From Pseudomonas baetica (GTDB lineage: Bacteria; Pseudomonadota; Gammaproteobacteria; Pseudomonadales; Pseudomonadaceae), in contig NZ_JAIHLQ010000014.1 in assembly GCF_019733355.1 (NCBI RefSeq), forward strand, positions 62,001 to 126,000: a stretch of 64,000 bases of DNA, in the 5' to 3' direction. Below, in pieces: positions 8,022-18,841 of this stretch; within the stretch, counting starts at the first letter, position 1, and the number at the start of each line of letters is the position of its first letter. The notes beneath the pieces are model-generated. The model was not told the DNA's origin. It saw nothing but the letters and a program-made list of their open reading frames with translations, and ran no database searches. Made by a program: the position numbers and the translations under genes.

Positions 8022-9071
8022 ATGGCAACTATTTTCGATCCGATCAAACTGGGCGACGTCGAGCTGTCCAATCGCATCATCATGGCCCCACTGACTCGCT
8101 GCCGCGCCGACGAAGGCCGCGTGCCGAACGCGCTGATGGCCGAGTACTATGTGCAGCGCGCCTCTGCCGGCCTAATCCTCAGCGAAGCGACTTCGGTAAC
8201 GCCGATGGGCGTTGGTTACCCGGACACCCCAGGCATCTGGTCGAACGATCAAGTGCGCGGCTGGGCTAACGTGACCAAAGCCATTCACGGCGCTGGCGGC
8301 AAGATTTTCCTGCAACTGTGGCACGTCGGCCGGATTTCTCACCCGTCGTACCTCAATGGTGAAGCGCCGGTCGCACCGAGCGCCATCCACCCCAAAGGTC
8401 ACGTCAGCCTGGTGCGCCCATTGGCCGACTACCCAACCCCACGCGCACTGGAAACCGCTGAGATCGCCGACATCGTCGACGCCTACCGCACCGGTGCCGA
8501 GAACGCCAAAGCCGCCGGTTTCGACGGTGTGGAAATCCACGGTGCCAACGGTTATCTGCTCGACCAGTTCCTGCAAAGCAGCACCAACCAGCGCACCGAC
8601 AACTACGGTGGTTCCCTGGAAAACCGTGCCCGCCTGTTGCTGGAAGTGACTGACGCCGCCATCGAAGTCTGGGGCGCAGGGCGTGTTGGTGTTCACCTGG
8701 CACCGCGCGCGGACTCCCACGACATGGGCGACGACAATCTGGCTGAAACCTTCACTTACGTGGCTCGCGAGCTGGGCAAACGTGGCATCGCGTTTATCTG
8801 CTCCCGCGAGAAAGAAGGCGCCGACAGCCTCGGCCCGCAACTCAAAGCAGCTTTCGGTGGCCCGTACATCGCCAACGAACGCTTCACCAAGGACAGCGCC
8901 AATGCCTGGCTGGCGGCCGGCAAGGCTGACGCCGTGGCGTTCGGCGTGCCATTCATTGCCAACCCGGATTTGCCGGCACGCCTTAAGGCCGATGCACCGC
9001 TGAACGAGCCGCGTCCTGAGCTGTTTTACGGCAAAGGCCCGGTTGGCTACATCGACTATCCGACGCTGTAA
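8022..9071 (+). CDS. xenB: Xenobiotic reductase XenB, Old Yellow Enzyme family alkene/nitro reductase
   Basis: A 349-residue FMN-dependent enzyme nearly identical in pattern and length to XenB of Pseudomonas fluorescens. It reduces activated alkenes, N-ethylmaleimide and nitrate esters or nitroaromatics with NADPH in the cytoplasm. The substrate-binding pair is H173/N176 in EIHGANGYLLDQF, followed by the OYE signature STNQRTDNYGGS. The gene starts 30 bases after the MFS gene and is followed by a strong terminator, so it is the last gene of the arsR-MFS-xenB operon. Confidence 0.92.
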   Translation: MATIFDPIKLGDVELSNRIIMAPLTRCRADEGRVPNALMAEYYVQRASAGLILSEATSVTPMGVGYPDTPGIWSNDQVRGWANVTKAIHGAGGKIFLQLWHVGRISHPSYLNGEAPVAPSAIHPKGHVSLVRPLADYPTPRALETAEIADIVDAYRTGAENAKAAGFDGVEIHGANGYLLDQFLQSSTNQRTDNYGGSLENRARLLLEVTDAAIEVWGAGRVGVHLAPRADSHDMGDDNLAETFTYVARELGKRGIAFICSREKEGADSLGPQLKAAFGGPYIANERFTKDSANAWLAAGKADAVAFGVPFIANPDLPARLKADAPLNEPRPELFYGKGPVGYIDYPTL

Positions 9072-9090
9072 GTCTTAATGCAGAAACGCA

Positions 9091-9122
9091 AAAGCCCCGA
9101 CTCGCAAGAGCCGGGGCTTTTT
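9091..9122 (+). terminator. Rho-independent terminator after xenB
   Basis: Stem AAAGCCCCG / CGGGGCTTT with a 12-base loop, then a T run. It ends the arsR-MFS-xenB operon. Confidence 0.9.
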
Positions 9123-9276
9123 CTTGGGTGCCCGGTATTGGGGCCGCTAACATTCCTTCACACAGGCGACACAAAATCACTACAAAATGCGTGGCTCGCT
9201 ACCTATAAACTGCGAACCGCAAACGTATATAAAAGCGGGCCAATTGACATAAGCTGTGCCCATTACGCGCTTGTTT

Positions 9277-9909
9277 TCATCGGCGCAGACTGGGGCTTAA
9301 GCGCAGCATGTCCAACCCTGTATCGACCCAGCGCTCGGCTTCGGCATGCAACTCAAAGCTGTCCGGAGCTAACAGCCAGCCATACAGGAGGCCATCTATA
9401 TAGGCATGAATGCTGATGGCTGCACGGGCAGTGTCGAGATCTTCAGGCAACTGGCCGCGATTCACCGCATTACGCAGGGTCAGCCCGATACGCACATTGC
9501 AATCGAGACTGGCCGTCCGGCGCTGCTGGCGCAGATCGCACATTTCATCGGTGAATTCGCACTTATGAAACAGAATTTCGTTGATACGCCGAGTCTTCGG
9601 GTCCAGTGCAACTTGATGAAACAAATGAATCAGCAGCTTGCGCATGCAGCCCAGCGGGTCAAGTTCATCCTCGCTCTCACTGGCCTTGGCCAGTTCATCC
9701 AGCGGCTCGTGCAAGCTATCGAGCATGGCTTGGACCAGGTCGGCCTTGTTGCTGAAATGCCAGTAGATGGCGCCGCGCGTGACGCCGGCCATGCTCGCGA
9801 TATCCGCCAGCGTCGTGCGAGCGACGCCCCTTTCATAGAAGGCTTTCTCTGCCGCTTCCAGAATCTGGCTGCGGGTTTCTTGAGCTTCCTCTTTGGTACG
9901 ACGGACCAT
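9277..9909 (-). CDS. emhR: TetR family repressor EmhR/TtgR of the RND pump
   Basis: A 210-residue TetR repressor with an N-terminal helix-turn-helix ([22 protein letters not shown]) and a ligand-binding C-terminal domain closely like TtgR/EmhR. It should repress emhABC and itself, and release DNA when antibiotics, flavonoids or aromatic solvents bind. It is divergent from emhA, with the shared operator near 10056-10098. The 155 bases between the xenB terminator and its stop codon hold nothing I can recognise. Confidence 0.9.
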   Translation of the reverse strand: MVRRTKEEAQETRSQILEAAEKAFYERGVARTTLADIASMAGVTRGAIYWHFSNKADLVQAMLDSLHEPLDELAKASESEDELDPLGCMRKLLIHLFHQVALDPKTRRINEILFHKCEFTDEMCDLRQQRRTASLDCNVRIGLTLRNAVNRGQLPEDLDTARAAISIHAYIDGLLYGWLLAPDSFELHAEAERWVDTGLDMLRLSPSLRR

Positions 9910-10055
9910 GACAGTAAAACCTCAAACAGGATGTTTCAGGGATGGCTGAATATCCGCTGAATAAAGAGGGGGCGATCTCTCGCGGATCGACTCCCCGGCC
10001 TACAATTTCGAACCTTGCGACGTTTTTTGTAACAGGGTGGGTACAGCGCCAAGGT

Positions 10056-10098
10056 GTTTACAAACAACCATGAACGTAAGTATATTCCTTAGCAAGCT
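10056..10098. promoter_or_regulatory. TtgR/EmhR-type operator in the emhR-emhA promoter region
   Basis: The stretch CAAACAACCATGAACGTAAG, continuing with TATATTCCTTAGC, resembles the known TtgR operator of the ttgABC promoter. It lies between the divergent genes, 75-117 bases upstream of emhA. The match is from memory of that operator, not from a search. Confidence 0.65.
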
Positions 10099-10172
10099 AC
10101 TTATCCACCCGGCAGATTTTTTTACTTCCACACTTCTTGTGCGTTTTTCGCGCGCCTGACCCGAGGATTTTC

Positions 10173-11330
10173 ATGCAATTCAAGCCAGCTGTTACCGCTC
10201 TGGTCACTGCCGTCGCCCTGGCATCGCTGCTCAGCGGATGTAAAAAGGAAGAAGCGGCCCCAGCCGCTCCGCCTCCTCAGGTCGGCGTTGTCACCCTGCA
10301 ACCACAAGCGTTTACCCTCACGTCCGAACTGCCGGGCCGCACCAGTGCGTTCCGCATTGCTGAAGTTCGCCCACAGGTCAACGGCATCATTCTCAAGCGA
10401 CTGTTCAAGGAAGGCAGCGACGTTAAAGCCGGCCAGCAGTTGTATCAGATCGATCCATCGGTCTATGAAGCGACCCTGAAAAGCGCCGAAGCGAACCTGC
10501 GTTCGACCAAGTCGATCTCCGACCGCTACAAACAACTGGTCGATGAGCAGGCCGTCAGCCGCCAGGAATACGACACCGCCGTGGCCAACCGCATGCAATC
10601 GGAAGCGTCCCTGCAGAGCGCGCAGATCAACGTGCGCTACACCAAGGTCTATGCGCCGATTTCCGGCCGCATCGGTCGCTCTTCGGTCACGCAGGGCGCG
10701 CTGGTCAGCAACGGCCAGACCGACGCGATGGCGACGATCCAGCAGCTCGACCCGATCTACGTCGACGTGACCCAGTCTTCAGTTGAACTTCTTGAACTGC
10801 GCCGTGAGCTGGAAAGCGGTCGCCTGCAAAAAGCCGGCGACAACGCCGCTGCGGTCAAACTGACCCTGGAAGACGGCAGCCAGTACAAGCTCGACGGTAA
10901 GCTGGAATTCTCTGAAGTGTCGGTCGATCAGACCACCGGTTCCGTGACCCTGCGCGCCGTGTTCCCGAACCCGGATCACACCTTGTTGCCTGGCATGTTC
11001 GTCCACGCCCAGTTGCAGGCGGGTGTGAACAGCGCCGCGATCCTCGCCCCGCAGCAAGGCGTGACCCGTGACCTCAAAGGCACACCGACCGCACTGGTCG
11101 TTGGTCCGGACAACAAGGTCGAGTTGCGTCAGCTCAAGGCCAGCCGCACCGTCGGCAGCCAGTGGCTGATCGAAGACGGCTTGAAGGCCGGCGATCGTCT
11201 GATCACCGAAGGCCTGCAATTCGTCAAACCGGGCGCCGAGGTCAAACCGACCGAAGCGACCAATATCGGCGCAAAGAACCCGGCCCCCGCACAGGCAGCT
11301 GATAAAGCCGCTGGCGGCAAAGGGGAGTAA
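10173..11330 (+). CDS. emhA: RND efflux periplasmic adaptor EmhA (MexA/TtgA family)
   Basis: A 385-residue membrane-fusion lipoprotein. The lipobox LLSGC gives an acylated cysteine at residue 23. The biotinyl-lipoyl-like domain (RPQVNGIILKRLFKEG), an alpha-helical hairpin rich in A, Q and S, and a beta-barrel domain follow in the usual order. It links the inner-membrane pump EmhB with the outer-membrane channel EmhC. The ATG at 10173 has GAGGA just before it; an upstream in-frame start would spoil the signal peptide. It is four bases from emhB. Confidence 0.92.
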   Translation: MQFKPAVTALVTAVALASLLSGCKKEEAAPAAPPPQVGVVTLQPQAFTLTSELPGRTSAFRIAEVRPQVNGIILKRLFKEGSDVKAGQQLYQIDPSVYEATLKSAEANLRSTKSISDRYKQLVDEQAVSRQEYDTAVANRMQSEASLQSAQINVRYTKVYAPISGRIGRSSVTQGALVSNGQTDAMATIQQLDPIYVDVTQSSVELLELRRELESGRLQKAGDNAAAVKLTLEDGSQYKLDGKLEFSEVSVDQTTGSVTLRAVFPNPDHTLLPGMFVHAQLQAGVNSAAILAPQQGVTRDLKGTPTALVVGPDNKVELRQLKASRTVGSQWLIEDGLKAGDRLITEGLQFVKPGAEVKPTEATNIGAKNPAPAQAADKAAGGKGE

Positions 11331-11333
11331 CCC

Positions 11334-14300
11334 ATGTCAAAATTCTTCATCGACCGTCCGATTTTCGCTTGGGTAATTGCCCTGGTGATCATGCTGGTCG
11401 GGGCACTATCGATCCTCAAGTTGCCGATCAACCAGTACCCGAGCATTGCGCCACCGGCCATTGCGATCTCCGTGACCTACCCGGGCGCTTCGGCGCAAAC
11501 CGTGCAGGACACCGTGGTTCAGGTGATCGAGCAACAGCTCAACGGTATCGACAACCTGCGTTATGTGTCGTCGGAAAGTAACTCCGACGGCAGCATGACC
11601 ATCACCGCGACCTTCGAGCAAGGCACCAACTCCGACACCGCGCAGGTGCAGGTTCAGAACAAGCTGAACCTCGCGACTCCGCTGTTGCCGCAAGAAGTGC
11701 AGCAACAAGGTATCCGTGTGACCAAGGCAGTGAAAAACTTCCTGCTGGTGATCGGCGTCGTGTCGCGTGACGGCAGCATGTCCAAGGACGACCTGTCCAA
11801 CTACATCGTGTCGAACATGCAGGATCCGATCTCGCGGACCGCCGGTGTCGGTGACTTCCAGGTCTTCGGTGCCCAGTACGCGATGCGGATCTGGCTTGAC
11901 CCGGCCAAGTTGAACAACTTCAACCTAACGCCAGTCGACGTGAAAACCGCCATCGCGGCGCAGAACGTTCAGGTCTCGTCCGGTCAGCTCGGCGGCTTGC
12001 CGGCCGTGCAAGGTCAGCAACTGAACGCAACGATCATCGGCAAGACCCGTCTGCAAACCGCCGAGCAGTTCAAGGAAATCCTGCTCAAGGTCAACAAGGA
12101 CGGCTCTCAGGTTCGCTTGAAAGACGTCGCCGACGTCGGGCTCGGTGGTGAAAACTACGCGATCAGCGCCCAGTTCAATGGCAGCCCGGCTTCCGGTCTG
12201 GCAGTGAAACTGGCCAACGGCGCCAACGCCCTGGACACGGCCAAGGCCCTGCGCACTACCATCGACGGCCTCAAGCCGTTCTTCCCGCCAGGCATGGAAG
12301 TGGTATTCCCGTACGACACTACCCCGGTGGTGACTGAATCGATCAAAGGCGTGGTCCACACGCTGGTCGAAGCAGTGGTGCTGGTGTTCCTGGTGATGTT
12401 CCTGTTCCTGCAAAACTTCCGCGCCACGATCATCACTACCATGACGGTGCCGGTAGTATTGCTCGGTACGTTCGGTATCCTCGCCGCCGCCGGTTTCAGC
12501 ATCAACACCCTGACGATGTTCGGTATGGTGCTGGCCATCGGTTTGCTGGTGGACGACGCCATCGTCGTGGTGGAAAACGTCGAGCGGGTGATGGCGGAAG
12601 AAGGCCTGTCACCGAAGGAAGCGACCAAGAAGTCCATGGGCCAGATCCAGGGCGCACTGGTCGGTATCGCGCTGGTACTGTCGGCGGTATTGCTGCCGAT
12701 GGCATTCTTCGGTGGTTCGACCGGGGTAATCTACAAGCAGTTCTCGATCACCATCGTCTCGGCCATGGGCCTGTCGGTGCTGGTAGCTTTGATCTTCACC
12801 CCGGCGCTTTGCGCGACCATGCTCAAACCGATTCCTCATGGTGAGCATGGCACGCCGAAAAAAGGCTTCTTCGGCTGGTTCAACCGCAACTTCGACCGCA
12901 GCGTCAAAAGCTACGAGCGCGGCGTCGGCAACATCTTGAGTCAGAAGGTCCCGTACTTGCTGGCCTACGCGCTGATTCTGATCGGCATGATCTGGCTGTT
13001 CATGCGTATTCCTTCGTCCTTTCTGCCGGAAGAAGATCAGGGCGTACTGTTCGCTCAAGTGCAAACCCCGGCCGGCTCCAGTGCCCAGCGCACTCAGGTG
13101 GTCGTGGATGAAATGCGTGAGTACCTGCTGCGTCCGACCAAGGACGGCGGTGAAGGTGACACGGTTGCCTCGGTGTTCACCGTGACCGGCTTCAACTTCG
13201 CCGGCCGTGGTCAGAGCTCAGGTATGGCGTTCATCATGCTCAAGCCATGGGACGAACGTGACGCCGAGAACAGCGTGTTCAAACTGGCGGCTCGCGCCCA
13301 GCAGCATTTCTTTACCTTCCGTGACGCGATGGTGTTCGCCTTCGCCCCGCCGGCGGTATTGGAATTGGGTAACGCCACCGGTTTCGACGTGTTCCTGCAG
13401 GACCGCGCCGGTATCGGTCATGAAAAACTGATGGAGGCACGCAACCAGTTCCTCGGGATGGCGGCGCAGAGCAAGGTGCTGTCGCAGGTGCGCCCGAACG
13501 GTCTGAATGACGAGCCACAGTTCCAGCTGGAAATCGACGACGAGAAGGCCAGTGCCCTCGGCATTACCATCAGCGACATCAACAACACCTTGTCGATTGC
13601 CTTGGGCAGTAGCTACGTCAACGACTTCATCGACCGCGGTCGCGTGAAAAAGGTGTACGTGCAAGGTCAGCCGGATTCGCGCATGAACCCGGAAGACTTG
13701 AAAAAGTGGTACGTACGCAACGCCAGCGGCAGCATGGTTCCGTTCTCGGCATTCGCCAAGGGCGAGTGGATCTACGGCTCGCCCAAGCTCTCGCGCTATA
13801 ACGGCGTAGAGGCGGTGGAAATCCTTGGTGCCCCGGCTCCGGGTTACTCCACAGGTGAAGCCATGGCTGAAGTCGAGGCCATCGCCGCGAAACTGCCGAA
13901 AGGCGTGGGCATCTCCTGGACCGGTCTGTCCTATGAAGAGCGTCTGGCAGGGTCGCAAGCCCCTGCACTGTTCGCGTTGTCGCTGTTGATGGTGTTCCTG
14001 TGTCTGGCGGCACTCTACGAGAGCTGGTCGATTCCGATCGCAGTCGTGCTCGTGGTGCCGTTGGGGATCATTGGTGCTCTGCTCGCGACCAGTCTGCGCG
14101 GCCTGTCCAACGACGTGTACTTCCTGGTGGGCCTGTTGACGACCATCGGTCTGGCGGCGAAAAACGCCATTCTGATTGTTGAATTCGCCAAGGAGCTGCA
14201 CGAACAGGGCGCCAGCCTGCGCGACGCAGCCATCGAGGCTTGCCGCATGCGTCTGCGTCCGATCATCATGACCTCGCTGGCGTTTATCCTCGGCGTGGTA

Positions 14301-14498
14301 CCTCTGGCGATTTCCAGCGGCGCAGGTTCAGGTAGCCAACACGCAATCGGTACGGTGGTAATCGGCGGTATGCTCACGGCCACGATCCTGGCGATCTTCT
14401 GGGTTCCACTGTTCTTCGTCACCGTGTCGTCCATTGGCCAGCGCAAAAACGCCGGCAAGGATGACGCCAAAGAAACTCCTAAAGAGGCTGGCCAATGA
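11334..14498 (+). CDS. emhB: RND efflux pump inner-membrane transporter EmhB (MexB/TtgB family)
   Basis: A 1054-residue hydrophobe/amphiphile efflux-1 transporter, full length for MexB/AcrB. It starts with [20 protein letters not shown] and has the proton-relay aspartates in [14 protein letters not shown] (helix 4) and two large periplasmic loops. It exchanges protons for hydrophobic antibiotics, dyes, solvents or polycyclic aromatics. The last four bases overlap the start of emhC (ATGA), so translation is coupled. Confidence 0.94.
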   Translation: MSKFFIDRPIFAWVIALVIMLVGALSILKLPINQYPSIAPPAIAISVTYPGASAQTVQDTVVQVIEQQLNGIDNLRYVSSESNSDGSMTITATFEQGTNSDTAQVQVQNKLNLATPLLPQEVQQQGIRVTKAVKNFLLVIGVVSRDGSMSKDDLSNYIVSNMQDPISRTAGVGDFQVFGAQYAMRIWLDPAKLNNFNLTPVDVKTAIAAQNVQVSSGQLGGLPAVQGQQLNATIIGKTRLQTAEQFKEILLKVNKDGSQVRLKDVADVGLGGENYAISAQFNGSPASGLAVKLANGANALDTAKALRTTIDGLKPFFPPGMEVVFPYDTTPVVTESIKGVVHTLVEAVVLVFLVMFLFLQNFRATIITTMTVPVVLLGTFGILAAAGFSINTLTMFGMVLAIGLLVDDAIVVVENVERVMAEEGLSPKEATKKSMGQIQGALVGIALVLSAVLLPMAFFGGSTGVIYKQFSITIVSAMGLSVLVALIFTPALCATMLKPIPHGEHGTPKKGFFGWFNRNFDRSVKSYERGVGNILSQKVPYLLAYALILIGMIWLFMRIPSSFLPEEDQGVLFAQVQTPAGSSAQRTQVVVDEMREYLLRPTKDGGEGDTVASVFTVTGFNFAGRGQSSGMAFIMLKPWDERDAENSVFKLAARAQQHFFTFRDAMVFAFAPPAVLELGNATGFDVFLQDRAGIGHEKLMEARNQFLGMAAQSKVLSQVRPNGLNDEPQFQLEIDDEKASALGITISDINNTLSIALGSSYVNDFIDRGRVKKVYVQGQPDSRMNPEDLKKWYVRNASGSMVPFSAFAKGEWIYGSPKLSRYNGVEAVEILGAPAPGYSTGEAMAEVEAIAAKLPKGVGISWTGLSYEERLAGSQAPALFALSLLMVFLCLAALYESWSIPIAVVLVVPLGIIGALLATSLRGLSNDVYFLVGLLTTIGLAAKNAILIVEFAKELHEQGASLRDAAIEACRMRLRPIIMTSLAFILGVVPLAISSGAGSGSQHAIGTVVIGGMLTATILAIFWVPLFFVTVSSIGQRKNAGKDDAKETPKEAGQ

Positions 14499-15955
14499 GC
14501 AAGTCGCTACTCTCCCTCGCCGTCGCGGCCTTCGTGCTGAGCGGTTGCTCGCTGATACCTGATTATCAGCAGCCTGAAGCACCGGTTGCAGGCCAATACC
14601 CTCAGGGCCCGGCGTATTCGCCGGCCCAGGCACCGGCGCAAGCCGCTGCCGAGCAGGGCTGGAAGCAGTTTTTCCACGACCCTGCCCTGCAACAGCTGAT
14701 CCAGGTATCGCTGGAAAACAACCGCGACCTGCGTGTTGCGGCGCTGAACATCGATGCCTATGCGGCTCAATACCGCATCCAGCGTGCCGACCTGTTCCCG
14801 GCCGTTTCGGCCAATGCCAGCGGCAGCCGTCAGCGGGTTCCGGCGCGGGCTTCGCAGACCGGTGAAGCGGGCATCACCAGCTCCTACTCCGCCACTGTCG
14901 GCATCAGCGCCTACGAGCTCGACCTGTTCGGTCGGGTTCGCAGCCTGGGCGAACAAGCGCTGCAACAATACTTCGCCACCGAAGAAGCGCGCCGCAGCAC
15001 CCAGATCAGTCTGGTCGCCAGCGTCGCCAATGCGTATATGACCTGGCAGGCCGACAAGGAACTGCTCAAGCTGACACAAGACACCCTGGGTGCCTTCGAA
15101 GAAAGCTACAAGCTGACCAGCCGCAGCAATGAAGTCGGTGTCGCTTCGGCACTGGATCTGGCTCAGTCGCGTACCTCGGTGGAAAATGCCCGTGCCCAAT
15201 TGGCGCGTTATACCCGTCAGGTCGCGCAGGACGAAAACAGCCTGACTCTGCTGCTCGGCACCGGTATCCCGGCCAATCTGCAAGCGGCCAAACCGCTGGC
15301 CGACGACCTGCTCAGCGACGTACCGCCCGGTCTGCCTTCGGATCTGCTGCAACGTCGTCCGGACATCATGCAAGCCGAGTACAACCTGAAGGCCGCCAAC
15401 GCCAACATCGGCGCAGCGCGCGCAGCGTTCTTCCCGAGCATCAGCCTGACCGCCAACGCGGGCAGCCTGAGCCCGGATCTGTCCGGCCTGTTCAAGGGCG
15501 GTTCCGGTACGTGGCTGTTCCAGCCGCAGATCAACCTGCCGATCTTCAACGCCGGCAGTCTGCGCGCCAGCCTCGACTACGCCAAGATCCAAAAGGACAT
15601 TGGCGTGGCGAACTACGAGAAGGCGATTCAAACCGGCTTCCAGGAAGTCGCCGATGGCCTGGCCGCCCGCCAGACCTACACCGATCAGTTGCAAGCGCAG
15701 CGTGACTTTGTGCAGGCCAACCAGGATTACTACCGCCTGGCCGAGCGTCGTTATCGCATCGGCGTCGACAGCAACCTGACCTTCCTCGATGCCCAGCGTC
15801 AGTTGTTCAGCGCGCAACAGTCGCTGATCACCGATCGCCTTGCGCAACTGACCAGTGCGGTCAACCTGTACAAGGCTCTCGGCGGTGGCTGGAATGCGCA
15901 AACCGCGCAGAACGAACCGCTGAAAGAAGAAGCACCGAAGATGAAGCTGTTCTGA
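14495..15955 (+). CDS. emhC: Outer-membrane efflux channel EmhC (OprM/TtgC family)
   Basis: A 486-residue outer-membrane factor lipoprotein. The lipobox VLSGC puts the acylated cysteine at residue 18. Two repeated OEP domains follow, with the typical segments [18 protein letters not shown] and [30 protein letters not shown]. It forms the trimeric exit duct of the pump. A terminator lies about 20 bases after the stop codon, closing the emhABC operon. Confidence 0.93.
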   Translation: MSKSLLSLAVAAFVLSGCSLIPDYQQPEAPVAGQYPQGPAYSPAQAPAQAAAEQGWKQFFHDPALQQLIQVSLENNRDLRVAALNIDAYAAQYRIQRADLFPAVSANASGSRQRVPARASQTGEAGITSSYSATVGISAYELDLFGRVRSLGEQALQQYFATEEARRSTQISLVASVANAYMTWQADKELLKLTQDTLGAFEESYKLTSRSNEVGVASALDLAQSRTSVENARAQLARYTRQVAQDENSLTLLLGTGIPANLQAAKPLADDLLSDVPPGLPSDLLQRRPDIMQAEYNLKAANANIGAARAAFFPSISLTANAGSLSPDLSGLFKGGSGTWLFQPQINLPIFNAGSLRASLDYAKIQKDIGVANYEKAIQTGFQEVADGLAARQTYTDQLQAQRDFVQANQDYYRLAERRYRIGVDSNLTFLDAQRQLFSAQQSLITDRLAQLTSAVNLYKALGGGWNAQTAQNEPLKEEAPKMKLF

Positions 15956-15974
15956 TCATCTGATGGACACAAGG

Positions 15975-15999
15975 AGCCCACCGTTTGGTGGGCTTTTTG
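15975..15999 (+). terminator. Rho-independent terminator after emhC
   Basis: Perfect stem AGCCCACC-GTTT-GGTGGGCT followed by TTTTTG. Confidence 0.93.
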
Positions 16000-16322
16000 T
16001 TGTCTGGCAGAACGTGATGTTGTCGGCACTGGCCTCATCGGTGGTTTGCCAGCGATGAGGCCCTCAGCTCACCACAAAATCGCGAACAATCTTGCGTTCG
16101 ATAATCGCCCAAAACCCGCTTTCCCCGATTGAAACCCCGCCTCCGCGCCCCGCACCATTCGCTCCACAAAACCAATAACAACAGGTTCGACACCATGCCC
16201 CCGCGCCCTGCCCTTTCCGGCTGATCGCCTTCGCTTCGTCTCCCCAATTGCATTCCATATCTGCACCCCGAAAGCGGCGGCAGCGCCCCCGTTCGACTAC
16301 AAAAACCAGAGAGATCCAATCC
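16000..16322. other. Intergenic stretch before the porin gene
   Basis: About 320 bases between the emhC terminator and the porin start. It must hold the porin promoter, but I see no clear -35/-10 pair, PcaR-like site or repeat. An open frame on the minus strand here has no family resemblance and I leave it out. Confidence 0.5.
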
Positions 16323-17582
16323 ATGACAGCTTCCCCTGCGCCTTACGTATTTCCTGGCCTGATCGCCTTGGCCCTGGTCGGCGCCGCGCTGCCCGCTGCG
16401 GCTGAAGAAGCCGGATTTGTTGAAGGCGCCAAGGTCAACCTGAACCTGCGCAACTTCTACATCAACCGCAACTTCACCAACCCGACCAAGGCTCAGGGCA
16501 AGGCTGAAGAGTGGACACAAAGCTTCATCCTTGACGCCAAATCCGGCTTCACTCAAGGCACCGTCGGTTTCGGCATGGACGTGCTGGGCCTGTATTCGGT
16601 GAAGCTCGATGGCGGTAAAGGCACTGGCGGTACGCAGTTGCTGCCGCTGGATCATGACGGCCGCCCGGCGGACAACTTCGGGCGCACCAACGTGGCGTTC
16701 AAAGCGAAGTTTTCCCAGACAGAAGTGAAAGTCGGCGAGTGGATGCCGGTGTTGCCGATCCTGCGTTCGGACGACGGTCGCTCACTGCCGCAAACCTTCC
16801 GTGGCGGGCAGATCACCTCGAAGGAAATCGACGGCCTGACACTCTACGGCGGCCAGTTCCGCGCCAACAGCCCGCGCGACGACAGCAGCATGAGCGACAT
16901 GTCGATGTCCGGCAAAGCGGCGTTCACCTCCGATCGATTCAACTTCCAGGGCGGCGAATATGTGTTCAATGAAAAACGCACACAAATCGGTCTGTGGAAT
17001 GCCGAACTCAAGGACATCTACAGCCAGCAATACATCAACCTGATCCACAGCCAGCCGCTGGGCGACTGGACCTTGGGCGCCAACCTCGGTTTCTTCTACG
17101 GCAAGGACGACGGTAGCGCCCGCGCTGGCGATCTGGACAACAAGACCTGGTCGGGTCTGTTCTCAGCCAAATACGGCGGCAACACCTTCTACGTCGGCTT
17201 GCAAAAACTCACCGGCGACAGCGCGTGGATGCGGGTCAACGGCACCAGCGGCGGCACCTTGGCCAACGACAGCTACAACGCCAGTTATGACAATGCTCAG
17301 GAACGCTCCTGGCAACTGCGCCACGACTACAACTTCGCGGCTCTCGGCGTCCCGGGCCTGACCCTGATGAACCGCTACATCAGCGGCGACAATGTGCATA
17401 CCGCGACCACCACCGATGGCAAGGAATGGGGACGTGAATCGGAACTGGGTTACACCGTACAAAGCGGTGCGCTCAAGGACATGAACGTCAAGTGGCGCAA
17501 CTCGACCATTCGCCGCGACTTCAGCAACAACGAGTTCGACGAGAACCGTTTGATCGTCAGCTATCCGATCAGCTTGCTGTAA
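16323..17582 (+). CDS. OprD/BenF-type outer-membrane porin of the pca cluster
   Basis: A 419-residue porin of the OprD family with a signal peptide ending at AAA (near residue 30) and the family start GFVEGAKVNLNLRNFYINRNF; the C-terminus ends in YPISLL, a hydrophobic last strand of an 18-strand barrel. OprD/Opd members take up amino acids or carboxylates, and those beside pca or ben genes (OpdF, BenF-like, PcaP) take up aromatic acids. It is convergent with pcaC, with a shared hairpin between them. In P. putida the same order, porin next to ttgC and the pca genes, is known, which supports hydroxybenzoate uptake. The ATG at 16323 is used because the longer frame has no signal peptide. Confidence 0.87.
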   Translation: MTASPAPYVFPGLIALALVGAALPAAAEEAGFVEGAKVNLNLRNFYINRNFTNPTKAQGKAEEWTQSFILDAKSGFTQGTVGFGMDVLGLYSVKLDGGKGTGGTQLLPLDHDGRPADNFGRTNVAFKAKFSQTEVKVGEWMPVLPILRSDDGRSLPQTFRGGQITSKEIDGLTLYGGQFRANSPRDDSSMSDMSMSGKAAFTSDRFNFQGGEYVFNEKRTQIGLWNAELKDIYSQQYINLIHSQPLGDWTLGANLGFFYGKDDGSARAGDLDNKTWSGLFSAKYGGNTFYVGLQKLTGDSAWMRVNGTSGGTLANDSYNASYDNAQERSWQLRHDYNFAALGVPGLTLMNRYISGDNVHTATTTDGKEWGRESELGYTVQSGALKDMNVKWRNSTIRRDFSNNEFDENRLIVSYPISLL

Positions 17583-17589
17583 CCGCACG

Positions 17590-17632
17590 CCTGCTCCCCC
17601 AGTTGATCGTTTTTCAACTCGGGGAGCAGGCT
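17590..17632. terminator. Bidirectional hairpin between porin and pcaC
   Basis: Arms of 18 bases, GCCTGCTCCCCCAGTTGA and TCAACTCGGGGAGCAGGC, pair with one mismatch around a loop TCGTTTT. There is no long T run on either side, but the position between convergent genes suggests a shared terminator. Confidence 0.75.
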
Positions 17633-17635
17633 AGA

Positions 17636-18028
17636 TCACTCTCGGGATTCAACACCCAGTTCATCCCAAACCGATTCGGCCAGATGGAACGTCGCATTCG
17701 CCGCAGGAATCCCGCAATAGATCGCGCTCTGCATGATCACTTCCTTGATCTCGTCACGGCTCACGCCGTTATTGGCTGCGGCCCTGAGGTGCAGTTTCAA
17801 CTCACCTTCGCGGTTCATGCCGATCAGCATGGCGATGGTGATCAGGCTGCGGGTATGGCGAGGCAACCCCGGACGCGTCCAGATATCACCCCAGGCGTGG
17901 CGAGTGATCATCTCCTGGAACTCCGAGTTGAACTCGGTCAGCGTGGTCAGGCTCCGATCAACGTGAGCATCACCCAGCACCGCACGGCGCACTTGCATGC
18001 CTTCGTCGTAACGTTGTTTCTCGTCCAC
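17636..18028 (-). CDS. pcaC: 4-carboxymuconolactone decarboxylase PcaC
   Basis: A 130-residue protein of the CMD/AhpD-like family. It decarboxylates 4-carboxymuconolactone to 3-oxoadipate enol-lactone in the protocatechuate branch. The family segment LPRHTRSLITIAMLIGMNREGELKLH and the Y-C-G-I-P-A-A-N-A motif near the C-terminus are present. I use a GTG start at 18028: TGAGGA lies seven bases before it, overlapping the pcaD stop codon, and it gives the usual family length. Longer frames run back into pcaD. It is the last gene of the pcaTBDC run. Confidence 0.92.
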   Translation of the reverse strand: MDEKQRYDEGMQVRRAVLGDAHVDRSLTTLTEFNSEFQEMITRHAWGDIWTRPGLPRHTRSLITIAMLIGMNREGELKLHLRAAANNGVSRDEIKEVIMQSAIYCGIPAANATFHLAESVWDELGVESRE

Positions 18029-18038
18029 AAAAACGTCC

Positions 18039-18830
18039 TCAGTTAGCCTGCAAAAAATCCAACACGCGATCACTGAAATCCGCACCGGCCTGTACGTTGG
18101 ACAAATGCGCCGCGTAGAACTCGGCGTACTCGGCCCCACGTACATGCTCCTGAATGAAACGCCCGCCAGACGGCGGCGTGACAGCATCTTCAGTGCCGGC
18201 GATCACCAGCAACGGCACAGTGATCGAGGCGATCTGATCACGAAAATCGGCATCACGTACCGCCGCACAATTGGCCGCGTAGCCTTCAGGTGAAGTGGCC
18301 GCGAGCATGTCGGTAATCTGCTGGGCCGCTGCCGGCTGGGCCGCGGAAAAATCCGGGGTAAACCAACGGGCAATCGAGGCATCACGCAGGGCGACCATCG
18401 CTGCCGCGCCGTCACGCAATACGGTTTCGATGCGCGGGTTCCACACCGCTGGCTCGCCGATTTTCGCAGCGGTGTTGCACACGATCAGCGTGTGCAAACG
18501 GTGCCCGGCGTTGATCCCCAGCCACTGGCCGATCAAGCCGCCCATCGACAGACCGCAGAAATGCGCGCGCTCGATGTGCAGCGCATCCAGCAGCGCCAGC
18601 ACGTCGCGGCCCAGTTGCTCGATGCTGTACGGCCCTGGCGTCACCAGCGATTGGCCGTGGCCACGGGTGTCGAACCGCAGCACGCGAAAATGCTCGGTGA
18701 ACGCCGGCATTTGCGCGTCCCACATGTGCAGGTCAGTGCCCAGCGAGTTGGACAGCACCAGCACCGGCGCATCGACCGGGCCTTCAATGTTGTAGTGCAG
18801 TTCGCCATCGGCGAGTTGAACGAAAGCCAC
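18039..18830 (-). CDS. pcaD: 3-oxoadipate enol-lactonase PcaD
   Basis: A 263-residue alpha/beta hydrolase that opens 3-oxoadipate enol-lactone to 3-oxoadipate. The nucleophile elbow GLSMGG has S95; a C-terminal histidine is expected in AAHLSNVQAG. It lies between pcaB (gap 11 bases) and pcaC (gap 10 bases) on the same strand, so the three enzymes of lactone chemistry are made from one message. Confidence 0.93.
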   Translation of the reverse strand: MAFVQLADGELHYNIEGPVDAPVLVLSNSLGTDLHMWDAQMPAFTEHFRVLRFDTRGHGQSLVTPGPYSIEQLGRDVLALLDALHIERAHFCGLSMGGLIGQWLGINAGHRLHTLIVCNTAAKIGEPAVWNPRIETVLRDGAAAMVALRDASIARWFTPDFSAAQPAAAQQITDMLAATSPEGYAANCAAVRDADFRDQIASITVPLLVIAGTEDAVTPPSGGRFIQEHVRGAEYAEFYAAHLSNVQAGADFSDRVLDFLQAN

Positions 18831-18841
18831 AGCCCTCTCCT

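Noticed and set aside
16035..16655. A minus-strand frame across the porin start
   Set aside because: Overlaps the signal peptide region of a clear porin gene and resembles nothing.
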